46,447 nt of DNA from Actinomycetota bacterium (GTDB taxonomy: Bacteria; Actinomycetota; Acidimicrobiia; IMCC26256; PALSA-555), in NCBI GenBank assembly GCA_016870245.1, contig VGCA01000003.1, forward strand, positions 1 through 46,447, given 5' to 3'. The translations under genes were made by a program, and so were the position numbers. How positions within the stretch are numbered: the first letter of the stretch is position 1; each line of letters opens with the position of its first letter. Positions 1 to 7,619 of the stretch are shown piece after piece. The notes beneath the pieces were generated by a model that was not told the DNA's origin, did not search any database, and saw only the letters and a list, made by a program, of their open reading frames with translations.

Positions 1-167
1 CGGTCGCCGCGTCCGACGCGCTCCTGGCCCGGGGCCTCCTGGTGCCGGCCATCCGGCCGCCCACCGTGGCCCCCGGGACGTCGCGGCTGCGGGTGGCCCT
101 GTCCGCCGCCCACACCGACGACCAGGTCGCCGCCCTCGTGGCGGCGCTGGCGGGGTTGGCGGCGTGA
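1..167 (+). CDS. bioF: 8-amino-7-oxononanoate synthase, C-terminal end (partial)
   Basis: The reading frame enters from the left edge (first full codon at base 3) and ends at the TGA at 165-167, giving about 54 residues. The tail pattern, a small-residue stretch with [18 protein letters not shown] followed by a short closing helix, is how PLP-dependent alpha-oxoamine synthases such as BioF end. BioF condenses pimeloyl-ACP/CoA with alanine in biotin synthesis. The stop overlaps the GTG start of bioD (GTGA), so the two are translationally coupled. With only the tail visible, other members of the same synthase family cannot be excluded, but the bioD neighbour makes BioF the best choice. Confidence 0.75.
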   Translation, partial: VAASDALLARGLLVPAIRPPTVAPGTSRLRVALSAAHTDDQVAALVAALAGLAA

Positions 168-808
168 GCGCCGGCCCCCGCCCCGACCGGTTGGTCGTCG
201 TCACCGGCACGGGCACCGAGGTGGGCAAGACGTGGTGGACCGCCGCGGTCGCGCGCGACCTGCGGGCCCGGGGTAGCGCGGTCGCCGCCCGCAAGCCGGT
301 GCAGTCGTTCGCCCCCACCGACGCGTTGACCGCGCTCGACGCGTCGGTCCTCGGCGCCGCCACCGGCGAGCCACCCGAGACGGTGTGCCCCACCCACCGG
401 TGGCTCGCCGAGCCCATGGCGCCGCCGATGGCCGCCGCCCGTCTGGGGCTCCCCCCGTTCACGATCGCCGACCTGGTCGGCGAGCTCCACTGGGACGCCG
501 GCACGGCGATCGGGTTCGTCGAGGGCGCCGGCGGACTGCGTTCGCCCCTCGCCGACGACGGCGACACGCGCACGCTCATCCAGAGCATCCGGCCCGATCA
601 CGTCGTGGTGGTGGCCGATCCGGCGCTCGGGGTGATCCACGACGTCCGGCTCGTGGTCGGCGCGCTGGCCCAGCGCTCGTTGGTGGTGGCGCTCAACCGG
701 TTCGACGACCACGACCCCCAGCACACGGCGAGCCGCGACTGGCTCGCGGACCGCGACGGCGTCGACGTCGTGACCTCCCCCTCCGCGCTCGTCTCGCGCT
801 GGAGCTGA
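164..808 (+). CDS. bioD: Dethiobiotin synthetase
   Basis: This 214-residue cytoplasmic enzyme closes the ureido ring of biotin: 7,8-diaminopelargonate plus CO2 and ATP gives dethiobiotin. The P-loop GTGTEVGKT lies at residues 15-23, and a BioD-type segment with [11 protein letters not shown] follows at mid-protein. The length is close to the usual 220-230. The start is GTG, overlapping the bioF stop by four bases, so it is co-translated with bioF. The tail is slightly short for the family but shows no break. The function is well supported by motif and context. Confidence 0.93.
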   Translation: MSAGPRPDRLVVVTGTGTEVGKTWWTAAVARDLRARGSAVAARKPVQSFAPTDALTALDASVLGAATGEPPETVCPTHRWLAEPMAPPMAAARLGLPPFTIADLVGELHWDAGTAIGFVEGAGGLRSPLADDGDTRTLIQSIRPDHVVVVADPALGVIHDVRLVVGALAQRSLVVALNRFDDHDPQHTASRDWLADRDGVDVVTSPSALVSRWS

Positions 809-839
809 CCGGGCGCGGAGGCTCGCCGCCCGCTCGGCC

Positions 840-845
840 TAGCCT
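840..845 (+). promoter_or_regulatory. -10 box (TAGCCT) of a leaderless-type promoter
   Basis: TAGCCT ends six bases before the GTG at 852, the spacing expected if transcription starts on the start codon itself. No Shine-Dalgarno sequence lies between. The same layout recurs at many genes in the window. Confidence 0.5.
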
Positions 846-851
846 GACGGA

Positions 852-2222
852 GTGGACGCCGACCGACTCTCCGACCTCGCGCAGCGGCATCTCTGGATGC
901 ACTTCTCCCGCCTCGGGGGCTACGACGCCGCACACCCCGTGCCGGTCATGGTCCGCGGCGAGGGCTGCTGGGTGGAGGACGCCACCGGCCACCGGCTCCT
1001 CGACGGCCTGTCGGGCCTGTTCACCGTGCAGGTCGGCCACGGCCGCGCCGAGCTGGGCGCGGCGGCCGCCCGCCAGGCCGAGGCGCTCGAGTACTTCCCG
1101 ATCTGGAGCTACGCGCACCCGCCCGCGATCGAGCTCGCGGCCCGGCTCGCCGAGCTCGCCCCCGGCGACCTGAACCGGGTCTTCTTCACGAGCGGCGGGT
1201 CGGAGTCGGTCGAGTCGGCGTGGAAGCTCGCCCGGGCGTACTTCCGCGCGCGCGGTGAGGGGCAGCGCCACAAGGTGATCGCCCGCCGCACCGCGTATCA
1301 CGGCACCACGCTCGGCGCGCTGGCGGTGACCGGCATCCCCGCGCTCCGCCAGCCCTTCGAGCCGCTCACCCCCGGCACCGCGCACGTGCCCAACACCAAC
1401 CGGTACCGGCATCCGCTCGCGCACGACGAGAAGGCGTTCATGCTCGCGATGACCGACGCCATCGAGGAGCAGATCCTCTTCGAGGGCCCCGACACCGTCG
1501 CCGCCGTCTTCCTCGAGCCGCTGCAGAACGCAGGCGGGTGCTTCACCCCTCCGGAGGGCTACTTCGCCCGGGTCCGGGAGATCTGCGACCGCTACGGCGT
1601 GCTGCTCGTGTCCGACGAGGTCATCTGCGCGTTCGGCCGGCTGGGGCACATGTTCGGCGCACAGCGCTACGACTACCTGCCCGACATGATCACGTGCGCG
1701 AAGGGCCTCACGAGCGGGTACTCCCCGCTCGGCGCGGTGATCTGCCGCGACTTCCTCGCCGAGCCGTTCCTCGAGGGGGCGGCGTCGTTCTCGCACGGCA
1801 TCACCTTCGGCGGTCACCCGGTGAGCTGCGCGGTCGCGCTCGCCAACCTCGACCTGTTCGACCGTGAGGCCGTCCTGGCCAACGTGCTCACCCACGAGGC
1901 GGGCTTCGAGACGCGGCTGCGCGCCCTCGCCGAGCTGCCGATCGTCGGCGACCTGCGCGGCGCGGGCTACTTCTGGGCGCTGGAGCTCGTGAAGGACCAG
2001 GCGACGCAGGAACCGTTCACCCGCCCGGAGGGCGAAGCGCTGCTGCGCGGCTTCCTGGCACCCCGGCTCTACGAGCTCGGCGTGATCGCCCGCACCGACG
2101 ACCGCGGCATGCCCGTCGTGCAGCTCGCGCCCCCGCTGGTGGCCGGGCCCGAGGAGCTCGACCTCCTCACCGACCGCGTCCACCAGGCCCTCGCCGAGGC
2201 CGGCGATCGGTTCCTTCCGTGA
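852..2222 (+). CDS. Class III PLP-dependent aminotransferase
   Basis: This 456-residue omega-type aminotransferase has TSGGSESVESAWKLA at about 113-127, a YHGTT motif at 149-153, the PLP-ring aspartate in SDEV (Asp255) and the Schiff-base lysine in CAKG (Lys284). The start is GTG behind a -10-like TAGCCT. It sits directly after bioD, so a role as BioA (diaminopelargonate transaminase) is possible. The N-terminal pattern LWMHFSRLGGYD resembles putrescine, beta-alanine or taurine omega-transaminases more than classical BioA. Its stop overlaps the GTG of the alanine dehydrogenase gene, which suggests an amine/alanine-linked role. The substrate cannot be fixed from sequence alone. Confidence 0.82.
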   Translation: MDADRLSDLAQRHLWMHFSRLGGYDAAHPVPVMVRGEGCWVEDATGHRLLDGLSGLFTVQVGHGRAELGAAAARQAEALEYFPIWSYAHPPAIELAARLAELAPGDLNRVFFTSGGSESVESAWKLARAYFRARGEGQRHKVIARRTAYHGTTLGALAVTGIPALRQPFEPLTPGTAHVPNTNRYRHPLAHDEKAFMLAMTDAIEEQILFEGPDTVAAVFLEPLQNAGGCFTPPEGYFARVREICDRYGVLLVSDEVICAFGRLGHMFGAQRYDYLPDMITCAKGLTSGYSPLGAVICRDFLAEPFLEGAASFSHGITFGGHPVSCAVALANLDLFDREAVLANVLTHEAGFETRLRALAELPIVGDLRGAGYFWALELVKDQATQEPFTRPEGEALLRGFLAPRLYELGVIARTDDRGMPVVQLAPPLVAGPEELDLLTDRVHQALAEAGDRFLP

Positions 2223-3541
2223 CCGACGCGCGCCAGCCGCTCACCGTCGGCGTCCCCCGCGAGACCAAGCCCGGCGAGCACCGGGTCGCACTCACCCCCG
2301 ACGGGGTCCGTGAGCTGCACCATCACGGCGTGACCGTCCTCGTCGAGCGCGACGCGGGCGCCGGGCCGGCGATCCCCGACGACACGTTCGCCGACGCGGG
2401 CGCGCAGATCATCGACAGTGCAACCGAGGTGTGGGAGCGGGCCGAACTCGTCGTGAAGGTCAAGGAGCCGCAGCCGTCGGAGTTCGCGCACCTCCGGCCC
2501 GGGCTCGTGCTGTTCACCTACCTCCACCTCGCGGCGTACCCCGAGGTCGCGGCCGAGCTGCGCGCCCGCGAGGTCACCGGCATCGCCTACGAGACGGTGC
2601 AGCGGGCCGACGGCAGCCTCCCGCTGCTCGCGCCCATGAGCGAGGTCGCGGGCCGAATGGCCCCGCAGGTCGGCGCCCACTTCCTCGAGCGACAGTCGGG
2701 CGGCCGGGGCGTGCTGCTCGGCGGTGTGCCCGGCGTCGCGCCGGCCCACGTGGTGGTGCTCGGCGCGGGCACGGTCGGGTGGAGCGCCGGCCGCATCGCG
2801 GCGGGCATGGGGGCCGAGGTGCGGGTGGTCAACCGCTCGGTCGAACGACTCCAGATGATCGACGAGGTCGCGGCGGGACGCGTCACCACCTACGCGAGCA
2901 ACCACGCGACGATCGAGCGGCTCGTCGCCGATGCCGATCTGCTCATCGGTGCGGTGCTGGTCCCGGGCGGTCGTGCCCCCGTCCTCGTCAGCGAGGACAT
3001 GGTGCGCTCGATGCGGCCGGGCGCCGTCATCGTCGACATCGCGGTCGACCAGGGCGGCTGCATCGCGACGACACACGAGACGTCGCACGCCGACCCGGTC
3101 TACGAGCGGCACGGCGTACTGCACTACGCGGTGGGCAACATGCCCGGCGCTCGCGGCGGCCCAGCTCCACGAACTGGACCGCGAGGCGCCGCCACCCGTC
3201 GGGCAGCGTGTGCACGGCGCGGATCGCCCCCATCACGACGAAGGGGCGCCGCCGCCCGAGCACCGAGTGCACGTCGATGTCGATCCACACGTCGGGCAAC
3301 GACGAGCCCCGAGGCACCAGGATCCCCGCCCCACCCGTCGAGACGTCGACGACCGTGCAGTCGCCCCACGGCCCGTTCGGGTGGGCGCGGAACCGCCCGT
3401 CCCAGGTCCCGAGGACACGGTCGCCGCGCCGGCGCTGTCGGATCGTCGGCATACAGATGGGTCGGGCGTGGGAACGGCACGCTTGAGGCCCAATCCGGAC
3501 CGTGCCGCCCATCGGTGGGCCGCCAGGGACTCGAACCCTGA
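2219..3541 (+). CDS. ald: Alanine dehydrogenase, C-terminus lost at a junction
   Basis: Residues 1 to about 310 (bases 2219 to about 3150) are a convincing alanine dehydrogenase (L-alanine to pyruvate, NAD-dependent). They show VGVPRETKPGEHRVALTP at the start, the catalytic-region lysine in VKVKEP, the histidine in TYLHLA, a GAGTVG nucleotide-binding loop and VDIAVDQGG. The family normally runs about 370 residues, continuing past VGNMPGA into a conserved closing region. Here the code after that point is the complement of a PilZ gene, and the frame runs on as Arg/Pro-rich nonsense into the tRNA-Lys gene before stopping at 3541. The GTG start overlaps the aminotransferase stop. The product is probably non-functional, or the junction is an assembly error. 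Confidence 0.8.
   Translation: MTDARQPLTVGVPRETKPGEHRVALTPDGVRELHHHGVTVLVERDAGAGPAIPDDTFADAGAQIIDSATEVWERAELVVKVKEPQPSEFAHLRPGLVLFTYLHLAAYPEVAAELRAREVTGIAYETVQRADGSLPLLAPMSEVAGRMAPQVGAHFLERQSGGRGVLLGGVPGVAPAHVVVLGAGTVGWSAGRIAAGMGAEVRVVNRSVERLQMIDEVAAGRVTTYASNHATIERLVADADLLIGAVLVPGGRAPVLVSEDMVRSMRPGAVIVDIAVDQGGCIATTHETSHADPVYERHGVLHYAVGNMPGARGGPAPRTGPRGAATRRAACARRGSPPSRRRGAAARAPSARRCRSTRRATTSPEAPGSPPHPSRRRRPCSRPTARSGGRGTARPRSRGHGRRAGAVGSSAYRWVGRGNGTLEAQSGPCRPSVGRQGLEP
3155..3452 (-). pseudogene. PilZ-domain (c-di-GMP-binding) protein, 3' end missing
   Basis: Read from the ATG at 3452, the product has a PilZ signature: an arginine cluster RQRRRGDR near the N-terminus and DVSTGGAGI, matching the RxxxR and (D/N)xSxxG c-di-GMP-binding motifs. 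The domain runs to AVQFVEL, close to the normal end of a PilZ fold. The frame then enters the antisense of ald at about 3150, producing Arg/Ser-rich sequence down to a stop at about 3027. It is convergent with ald, and both genes lose their 3' ends at the same point. An intact PilZ core might still fold, so this may be a damaged rather than a dead gene. Confidence 0.65.
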
Positions 3542-3588
3542 ACCTGCGGGTTAAAAGCCCGATGCTCTGCCAGTTGAGCTAGCGACCC
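3516..3588 (-). tRNA. tRNA-Lys (anticodon TTT)
   Basis: On the minus strand a full cloverleaf folds: acceptor GGGTCGC with GCGGCCC (one G-U), D-stem GCTC/GAGC, anticodon loop CTTTTAA giving TTT, T-arm CAGGG-TTCGAGT-CCCTG and discriminator A. A full 3' CCA is not encoded. A TAGCCT box (complement of 3597-3602) ends eight bases before the 5' end, so the primary transcript could start almost at the mature tRNA end. Confidence 0.96.
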
Positions 3589-3596
3589 GGACCGGA

Positions 3597-3602
3597 AGGC
3601 TA
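3597..3602 (-). promoter_or_regulatory. -10 box of tRNA-Lys
   Basis: The minus strand reads TAGCCT here, eight bases before the mature 5' end of tRNA-Lys. The -35 region shows no clear match, as is common in actinobacteria. Confidence 0.45.
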
Positions 3603-3679
3603 ACGGCCGAGGTGCGCCCGCGGGTACGGTCGCGAGGCACCGTGGGGCGACCGGTCAGGTCGGTAGGGTGGGCCGCCAC

Positions 3680-4684
3680 ATGTTGACCTCCGTCCTCGCC
3701 TCCGCCAGCTCCGACGAGGTGCCCGGTGCCGACATCCATGTCGATGCGTGGATGTGGTTCGCATTCCTCGGGCTCATCGCGGTCCTGCTGCTCGCCGACC
3801 TCTTCCTCTTCCACAAGGAGGCGCACGAGATCTCGATGCGAGAGGCCGCGATCACGAGCGCCTTCTGGGTCCTCCTCGGGGTGTCGTTCTCCCTGGTGAT
3901 CTGGGCGCTGCTGGGCGGGCCGGCCGCCAGCCAGTACCTGACGGGCTACGTGATCGAGAAGAGCCTCTCGGTCGACAACGTCTTCGTGTGGGCCGTGATC
4001 CTCTCGTACTTCGCCGTGCCGAAGGCCTACCAGCACCGGGTCCTGTACTGGGGTGTGTTCGGCGCGCTGGTGCTGCGGCTGATCTTCATCTTCGCCGGCG
4101 TCGCGCTGCTCGAGGCGTTCAGCTGGATGCTGTACGTGTTCGGCGCCTTCCTCGTGTTCACCGCCTGGCGGGTCGCCACCCACGACAACGAGGAGATCCA
4201 CCCGGAGCGGAACCCGGTGCTCAAGCTGATGCGCCGGATCATCCCGGTGACCAGCGAGTACCACGGTCAGAAGTTCTGGGTGCGGATCGACGCCCGCCGG
4301 TTCGCCACCCCGCTCCTGGTGGTCCTCGTGATGGTCGAGGTCACCGACGTGGTGTTCGCCGTCGACTCGATCCCCGCGATCCTCGCGGTGACGCGCTCCG
4401 AGTTCATCGTGTTCACGTCGAACGCGTTCGCGATCCTCGGGCTCCGCGCGCTCTACTTCCTCCTGGCTGGCGCCCAGAGCAAGCTCCGCTACCTCAACAT
4501 CGGCCTCGGCATCATCCTCGGCTACGTGGGGATCAAGATGCTGATCTCCGAGTGGTACCACATGCCGACGTTCATCTCGCTCGCGGTGATCGCCGTCGTG
4601 CTCGCCATCACCGTGATCGTGTCGCTGAGGGCCGACGCGCGTGAGCACTCGGGCGACGCAGCCAACGAAGGGGGGTCCCCGTGA
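3680..4684 (+). CDS. TerC/Alx-family integral membrane protein
   Basis: This multi-helix membrane protein (334 residues from the ATG at 3680) has the two acidic membrane motifs of the TerC family: EKSLSVDNVFVW in one helix and EVTDVVFAVDSIPAI in another, with about eight or nine helices overall. Family members are linked to tellurite resistance and to manganese or calcium export (Alx, YceF/YkoY). A GTG at 3668 is in frame, but a -10-like TAGGGT at 3664-3669 overlaps it, so the ATG twelve bases later is the better start. The stop overlaps the GTG of the next gene, a UspA protein, and the pair probably forms a stress operon. Metal specificity is not visible. Confidence 0.88.
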   Translation: MLTSVLASASSDEVPGADIHVDAWMWFAFLGLIAVLLLADLFLFHKEAHEISMREAAITSAFWVLLGVSFSLVIWALLGGPAASQYLTGYVIEKSLSVDNVFVWAVILSYFAVPKAYQHRVLYWGVFGALVLRLIFIFAGVALLEAFSWMLYVFGAFLVFTAWRVATHDNEEIHPERNPVLKLMRRIIPVTSEYHGQKFWVRIDARRFATPLLVVLVMVEVTDVVFAVDSIPAILAVTRSEFIVFTSNAFAILGLRALYFLLAGAQSKLRYLNIGLGIILGYVGIKMLISEWYHMPTFISLAVIAVVLAITVIVSLRADAREHSGDAANEGGSP

Positions 4685-5106
4685 CCGTCACGACGATCCT
4701 GGTGGCCCACGACGGCTCCGATCACGCGGCCCAGGCCCTCGACTGGGCTGCGGGCCTCGCCGGCCAGGTCGGCGCCCGGCTCGTGGTGGTGCGTTCGTGG
4801 TCCCCCCTCGACGATCTGGCCAAACACCGCGACCACGCGGACTTCCACGAGATGCACGACGAAGCGCTCGCCGAGCTGCGCGAATGGTGCGCCGGAGCCG
4901 TCGCGGCCGGCGTCGAGGTCGAACCCCGCGTCGTCGAGGATCTCCCCGTCCCCGGGATCGTCACCGCGGCACGCGACTGCTCTGCCGACCTCATCGTGTG
5001 CGGCACCCGCGGCCGGGGAGCCGTGAAGGGGCTCGTGCTCGGCAGCGTGGCCCGGGATCTCCCCATGAAGGCGCACCTCCCGGTCACCATCGTCCCCGCG
5101 CGTTGA
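4681..5106 (+). CDS. Universal stress protein (UspA family)
   Basis: This 141-residue single Usp domain begins TTILVAHDGSDHA. It ends with the ATP-binding signature G-x2-G-x9-G(S) (GTRGRG...LGSVARDL) followed by LPVTIVP. The intact motif suggests the ATP-binding class rather than the UspA class that lacks it. The GTG start overlaps the TerC stop (GTGA). A job tied to membrane metal stress is an inference from this coupling. Confidence 0.92.
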   Translation: MTVTTILVAHDGSDHAAQALDWAAGLAGQVGARLVVVRSWSPLDDLAKHRDHADFHEMHDEALAELREWCAGAVAAGVEVEPRVVEDLPVPGIVTAARDCSADLIVCGTRGRGAVKGLVLGSVARDLPMKAHLPVTIVPAR

Positions 5107-5132
5107 GCGCGGCGCCGGGCCAGAATGGCCCG

Positions 5133-5642
5133 ATGGACGCCACTCACGACCTCTCCGCCAAGCAGGCGATCACCGAGGTGATCTACCGGTACTGCCGGGC
5201 TCTCGACCGCATGGACCGCGATCTCGCGCTGACCATCTGGCACCCCGACGGCACCGCCGACTACGGCCCCACCATGTTCCAGGGCACCGGCGTCGGGTTC
5301 GTCGACTGGGTGTGGCCCGCGCACCAGTCGATGCTCGGTCACTCGCACCAGATCGGCAACGTGCTGATCGAAGTCGACGGTGACCGGGCCGGCAGCGAGT
5401 CGTACGTGACGGCGACGCTGTGGGGCGAGTTCGAGCCCGGGACGCTGACCACGATCGTCAGTCGGGGCCGCTACGTCGACACGTGGTCCCGCCGCGACGG
5501 CGTCTGGGCCATCGACCACCGGCGCTTCGCCGAAGACCTCACCGTCACCACCGCGGTGCCCGGCGGCGCCCCGCCCGGACCGGAGGCCAGCCCGGCCCGG
5601 CGCGACCGCCACGACCCGTCGTACGACGTGCTGGCCCGCTGA
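5133..5642 (+). CDS. SnoaL/NTF2-like protein
   Basis: This 169-residue protein has the N-terminal layout of SnoaL-like NTF2 folds (KQAITEVIYRYCRALDRMD, then W-H-P-D-G-T-A-D-Y) and a mid-region GHSHQIGNVLIEVDGD followed by the closing sheet. Such alpha+beta barrels are polyketide cyclases, dehydratases, ring-hydroxylase beta subunits or small-molecule binding proteins; the substrate is unknown. The tail after about residue 140 is Pro/Arg-rich and probably disordered. The ATG at 5133 follows a -10-like CAGAAT by six bases, suggesting a leaderless transcript. The upstream UspA gene ends 26 bases earlier. Confidence 0.75.
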   Translation: MDATHDLSAKQAITEVIYRYCRALDRMDRDLALTIWHPDGTADYGPTMFQGTGVGFVDWVWPAHQSMLGHSHQIGNVLIEVDGDRAGSESYVTATLWGEFEPGTLTTIVSRGRYVDTWSRRDGVWAIDHRRFAEDLTVTTAVPGGAPPGPEASPARRDRHDPSYDVLAR

Positions 5643-5650
5643 ACGCGCGG

Positions 5651-5672
5651 GGGCCGGCCGCCGCGCCGGCCC
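5651..5672. terminator. GC-rich hairpin after the SnoaL-like gene
   Basis: Perfect 8-bp arms GGGCCGGC and GCCGGCCC surround a 6-base loop, eight bases past the stop of the SnoaL-like gene and before the tRNA cluster. There is no T-tract, as is usual for actinobacterial terminators. Confidence 0.55.
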
Positions 5673-5710
5673 ACCATCGCCCGGCCCGGAGACCGGGAGG
5701 CCGGCGCTGC

Positions 5711-5716
5711 TACAGT
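5711..5716 (+). promoter_or_regulatory. -10 box of the tRNA-Glu/Asp/Phe cluster
   Basis: TACAGT lies 22 bases before tRNA-Glu, correctly placed for a short 5' leader on the precursor. No good -35 match is visible. Confidence 0.4.
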
Positions 5717-5738
5717 GAGCGCCCCTTCGGGGAACCGA

Positions 5739-5811
5739 GCCCCCATCGTCTAGTGGCCTAGGACGCCGCCCTTTCAAGGCGGTAACGGGGATTCGAACTC
5801 CCCTGGGGGCA
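5739..5811 (+). tRNA. tRNA-Glu (anticodon TTC)
   Basis: Acceptor GCCCCCA pairs with TGGGGGC, the anticodon stem CCGCC/GGCGG holds loop CTTTCAA giving TTC, and the T-arm loop is TTCGAAC. It is the first of three clustered tRNAs in the Glu-Asp-Phe order common in actinobacteria. Confidence 0.97.
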
Positions 5812-5833
5812 CGCAACAACCACGCAACAGCAA

Positions 5834-5908
5834 GGTCCTGTGGTGCAGTTTGGAGTGCACGCCGCCCTGTCAAGGCGGAGGCCGCGGGTTCAAATCCCGT
5901 CAGGACCG
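5834..5908 (+). tRNA. tRNA-Asp (anticodon GTC)
   Basis: Acceptor GGTCCTG pairs with CAGGACC, the anticodon loop CTGTCAA gives GTC, the T-loop is TTCAAAT and the discriminator is G, as expected for tRNA-Asp. It follows tRNA-Glu by 22 bases. Confidence 0.97.
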
Positions 5909-5933
5909 CCCGAGGTGGGACACCGCCTCACCC

Positions 5934-6006
5934 GGCCGGGTAGCTCAGTTGGCAGAGCGCACGCCTGAAAAGCGTGAGGTCGCCGGATCGACGCCGGCCC
6001 CGGCCA
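5934..6006 (+). tRNA. tRNA-Phe (anticodon GAA)
   Basis: Acceptor GGCCGGG pairs with CCCGGCC, D-stem GCTC/GAGC, anticodon stem CACGC/GCGTG with loop CTGAAAA giving GAA. The T-loop reads ATCGACG between GCCGG/CCGGC arms, so its first base is A rather than the near-universal T54. Position and all stems support a real tRNA. Confidence 0.93.
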
Positions 6007-6044
6007 CCGCCAGCGCCCGGCCCCTCCGGTGACGCGCACCCGAC

Positions 6045-6066
6045 GACCCGGGCCACGGCCCGGGTC
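6045..6066. terminator. Bidirectional hairpin between tRNA-Phe and bldC
   Basis: Perfect 9-bp arms GACCCGGGC and GCCCGGGTC with loop CACG lie between the convergent tRNA cluster and bldC, so the hairpin could end transcription from both sides. Confidence 0.6.
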
Positions 6067-6089
6067 GCTCCGCGCGATGCCCGAGCGGG

Positions 6090-6287
6090 TCAGACGTCAG
6101 CCGACGCGTCGGCCTCGGCGAGCAGGCGCCGGATCTCGCTGGCCTTGAAGCGGCGGTGGCCGCCCAGCGTCTTGATGTACGAGACCTTTCCGGCGCGGGC
6201 CCAGCGGGTCACGGTCTTCGGGTTGACGCTGAACATCGCCGCCACCTCGGAGGGGGTCAGCAGCTCTTCCGGCTCGTTGGCTTCCAC
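6090..6287 (-). CDS. bldC: BldC-family developmental regulator (MerR-like HTH)
   Basis: The product is a 65-residue protein made almost only of a winged helix-turn-helix: LLTPSEVAAMFSVNPKTVTRWARAGK (two segments, about 9-34), then GGHRRF at 42-47 and a closing helix. This is the size and pattern of BldC, which in Streptomyces binds DNA as head-to-tail oligomers and delays development. The GTG at 6287 is chosen because GAAGGAGC lies just upstream; longer in-frame starts would add unrelated sequence. bldC close to purM and purF is a known actinobacterial arrangement. A GCAAACGTTTGC palindrome sits about 110 bases upstream. Confidence 0.9.
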   Translation of the reverse strand: MEANEPEELLTPSEVAAMFSVNPKTVTRWARAGKVSYIKTLGGHRRFKASEIRRLLAEADASADV

Positions 6288-6396
6288 TGGTGGGTGCTCC
6301 TTCGGTGGGGGGCGGCTCGGATGGTCCCGTGGGTGGGGCGGCTCGAGTGCCCGACCCGCTGGCTCTTCCCTGCGCGGGAGGATCCTGACACACACG

Positions 6397-6408
6397 GCAA
6401 ACGTTTGC
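6397..6408. promoter_or_regulatory. Perfect 12-bp palindrome GCAAACGTTTGC, possible LacI-family operator
   Basis: The palindrome has the central CG and AAACGTTT core of LacI/GalR-family operators and resembles the core of the E. coli PurR box. It lies in the 255-base gap between the end of purM and the start of bldC, in position to act on bldC. The regulator is unknown. Confidence 0.45.
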
Positions 6409-6542
6409 AGGCCCTGGCCACCGTAGCCCGGACGAAACCCGCACGCCACCAGGAACCGAACATTTGCCGAAGTTCCCACCAACACCACGAACGGCCCACA
6501 CCACGAGACCCCGGGAACCGGTCGGGCCGACCCGAGACGGGC

Positions 6543-7619
6543 TCAGCGCGCGACGGTGACGCCGACCGGGCCGTCGACGATCTCGCCGATCAGCCACGCG
6601 TCGTGGCCGGCATTGCGGACCGCGTCGAGGGCACGGTGGGCCTCGGCCCGAGGCAGCACTGCGAGCATTCCGACGCCGAGGTTGAAGACCTGCTCCATCT
6701 CGTCGTCGGCGATGTCGCCCGCCTCCTGGATCACGGAGAAGATGCGCGGCTCCTCCCACCGCCCGCGCCGCACCACCGCGTGGCAGTGGGGCGGCAGCAC
6801 CCGCACGAGGTTGCCGGGGATCCCGCCCCCGGTCACGTGCACGAACGCGTGCACCGGCACGTGGCGCCGCAGGTCGAGCAAGGCCTTCGCGTAGATCACG
6901 CTGGGGACGAGGAGCTCCTCGCCGAGCGAGTGGTGCGCGCCACGCCACGCGGGATCGTCGAGCGAGTGCCCGGCGCGGTCGAGCAACGCCCGCCGCGCGA
7001 GCGAGTACCCGTTGCTGCGCAGCCCGGGGCTCGCGAGCCCGATGATGGCGTCGCCCGACTGCACCCCGGCGGGCAGGATCGCGCTGCGGTCGACCACGCC
7101 CACCGCGAAGCCGACGATGTCGAACTCACCGGGGTCGAGCAGTCCGGGGTGCTCCGACATCTCACCGCCGATGAGCGCGCACCCGGCGTCGCGACAGCCC
7201 TTGGCCACCCCCGCGACGATCTCGTCGACCTGGTCGGGGACGAGCTTGCCGACCGAGATGTAGTCGAGGAAGAACAGGGGCTCGGCGCCGTGCGCGGCGA
7301 TGTCGTCGGCCGACATCGCGACACAGTCGATCCCGATGGTGTCGTAGCGGCCGGTGAGCGTCGCGAGCATCGACTTCGTGCCCACGCCGTCGGTCGACGA
7401 GACCAGCATGGGGTCGGCGTGCTCGAGCCGGCCCAGCGAGAACAGTCCCCCGAAGCCACCGATGTCGCCGACGACCTCGGGCCGGAACGTGGACCGCACG
7501 TGATCCTTGATCATCTCGACGGCCTTCTCACCCGCCGCGATGTCGACACCCGACGCCGCGTAGGTCAGGCCGTCGCTCCTGTCGTCGCGGCCCTTGTCGC
7601 GTGCGCGGCCGCGCTTCAC
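6543..7619 (-). CDS. purM: Phosphoribosylformylglycinamidine cyclo-ligase (AIR synthetase)
   Basis: This 358-residue enzyme makes AIR from FGAM and ATP, the fifth step of purine synthesis. It shows TYAASGVDIAAGEKAV at the start, STDGVGTKSMLA, CVAMSADDIAAHGAEPLFFLDY (two adjoining motifs), GGEMSEHPG and the late HVTGGGIPGNL. The GTG start overlaps the purF stop by four bases, so it is co-translated. About a dozen N-terminal residues are Arg/Lys/Asp-rich and extend the family core. It is the last purine gene of the minus-strand series before bldC. Confidence 0.97.
   Translation of the reverse strand: MKRGRARDKGRDDRSDGLTYAASGVDIAAGEKAVEMIKDHVRSTFRPEVVGDIGGFGGLFSLGRLEHADPMLVSSTDGVGTKSMLATLTGRYDTIGIDCVAMSADDIAAHGAEPLFFLDYISVGKLVPDQVDEIVAGVAKGCRDAGCALIGGEMSEHPGLLDPGEFDIVGFAVGVVDRSAILPAGVQSGDAIIGLASPGLRSNGYSLARRALLDRAGHSLDDPAWRGAHHSLGEELLVPSVIYAKALLDLRRHVPVHAFVHVTGGGIPGNLVRVLPPHCHAVVRRGRWEEPRIFSVIQEAGDIADDEMEQVFNLGVGMLAVLPRAEAHRALDAVRNAGHDAWLIGEIVDGPVGVTVAR

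Noticed and set aside
852-2222. Naming the aminotransferase bioA
   Set aside because: It follows bioD, but its N-terminal motifs look like omega-amine:pyruvate transaminases and it is coupled to ald; biotin context alone is not enough.
3589-3679. A manganese (yybP-ykoY) riboswitch before the TerC gene
   Set aside because: Only about 90 bases separate tRNA-Lys from TerC, a -10-like box sits 10 bases from the ATG, and no paired element is visible.
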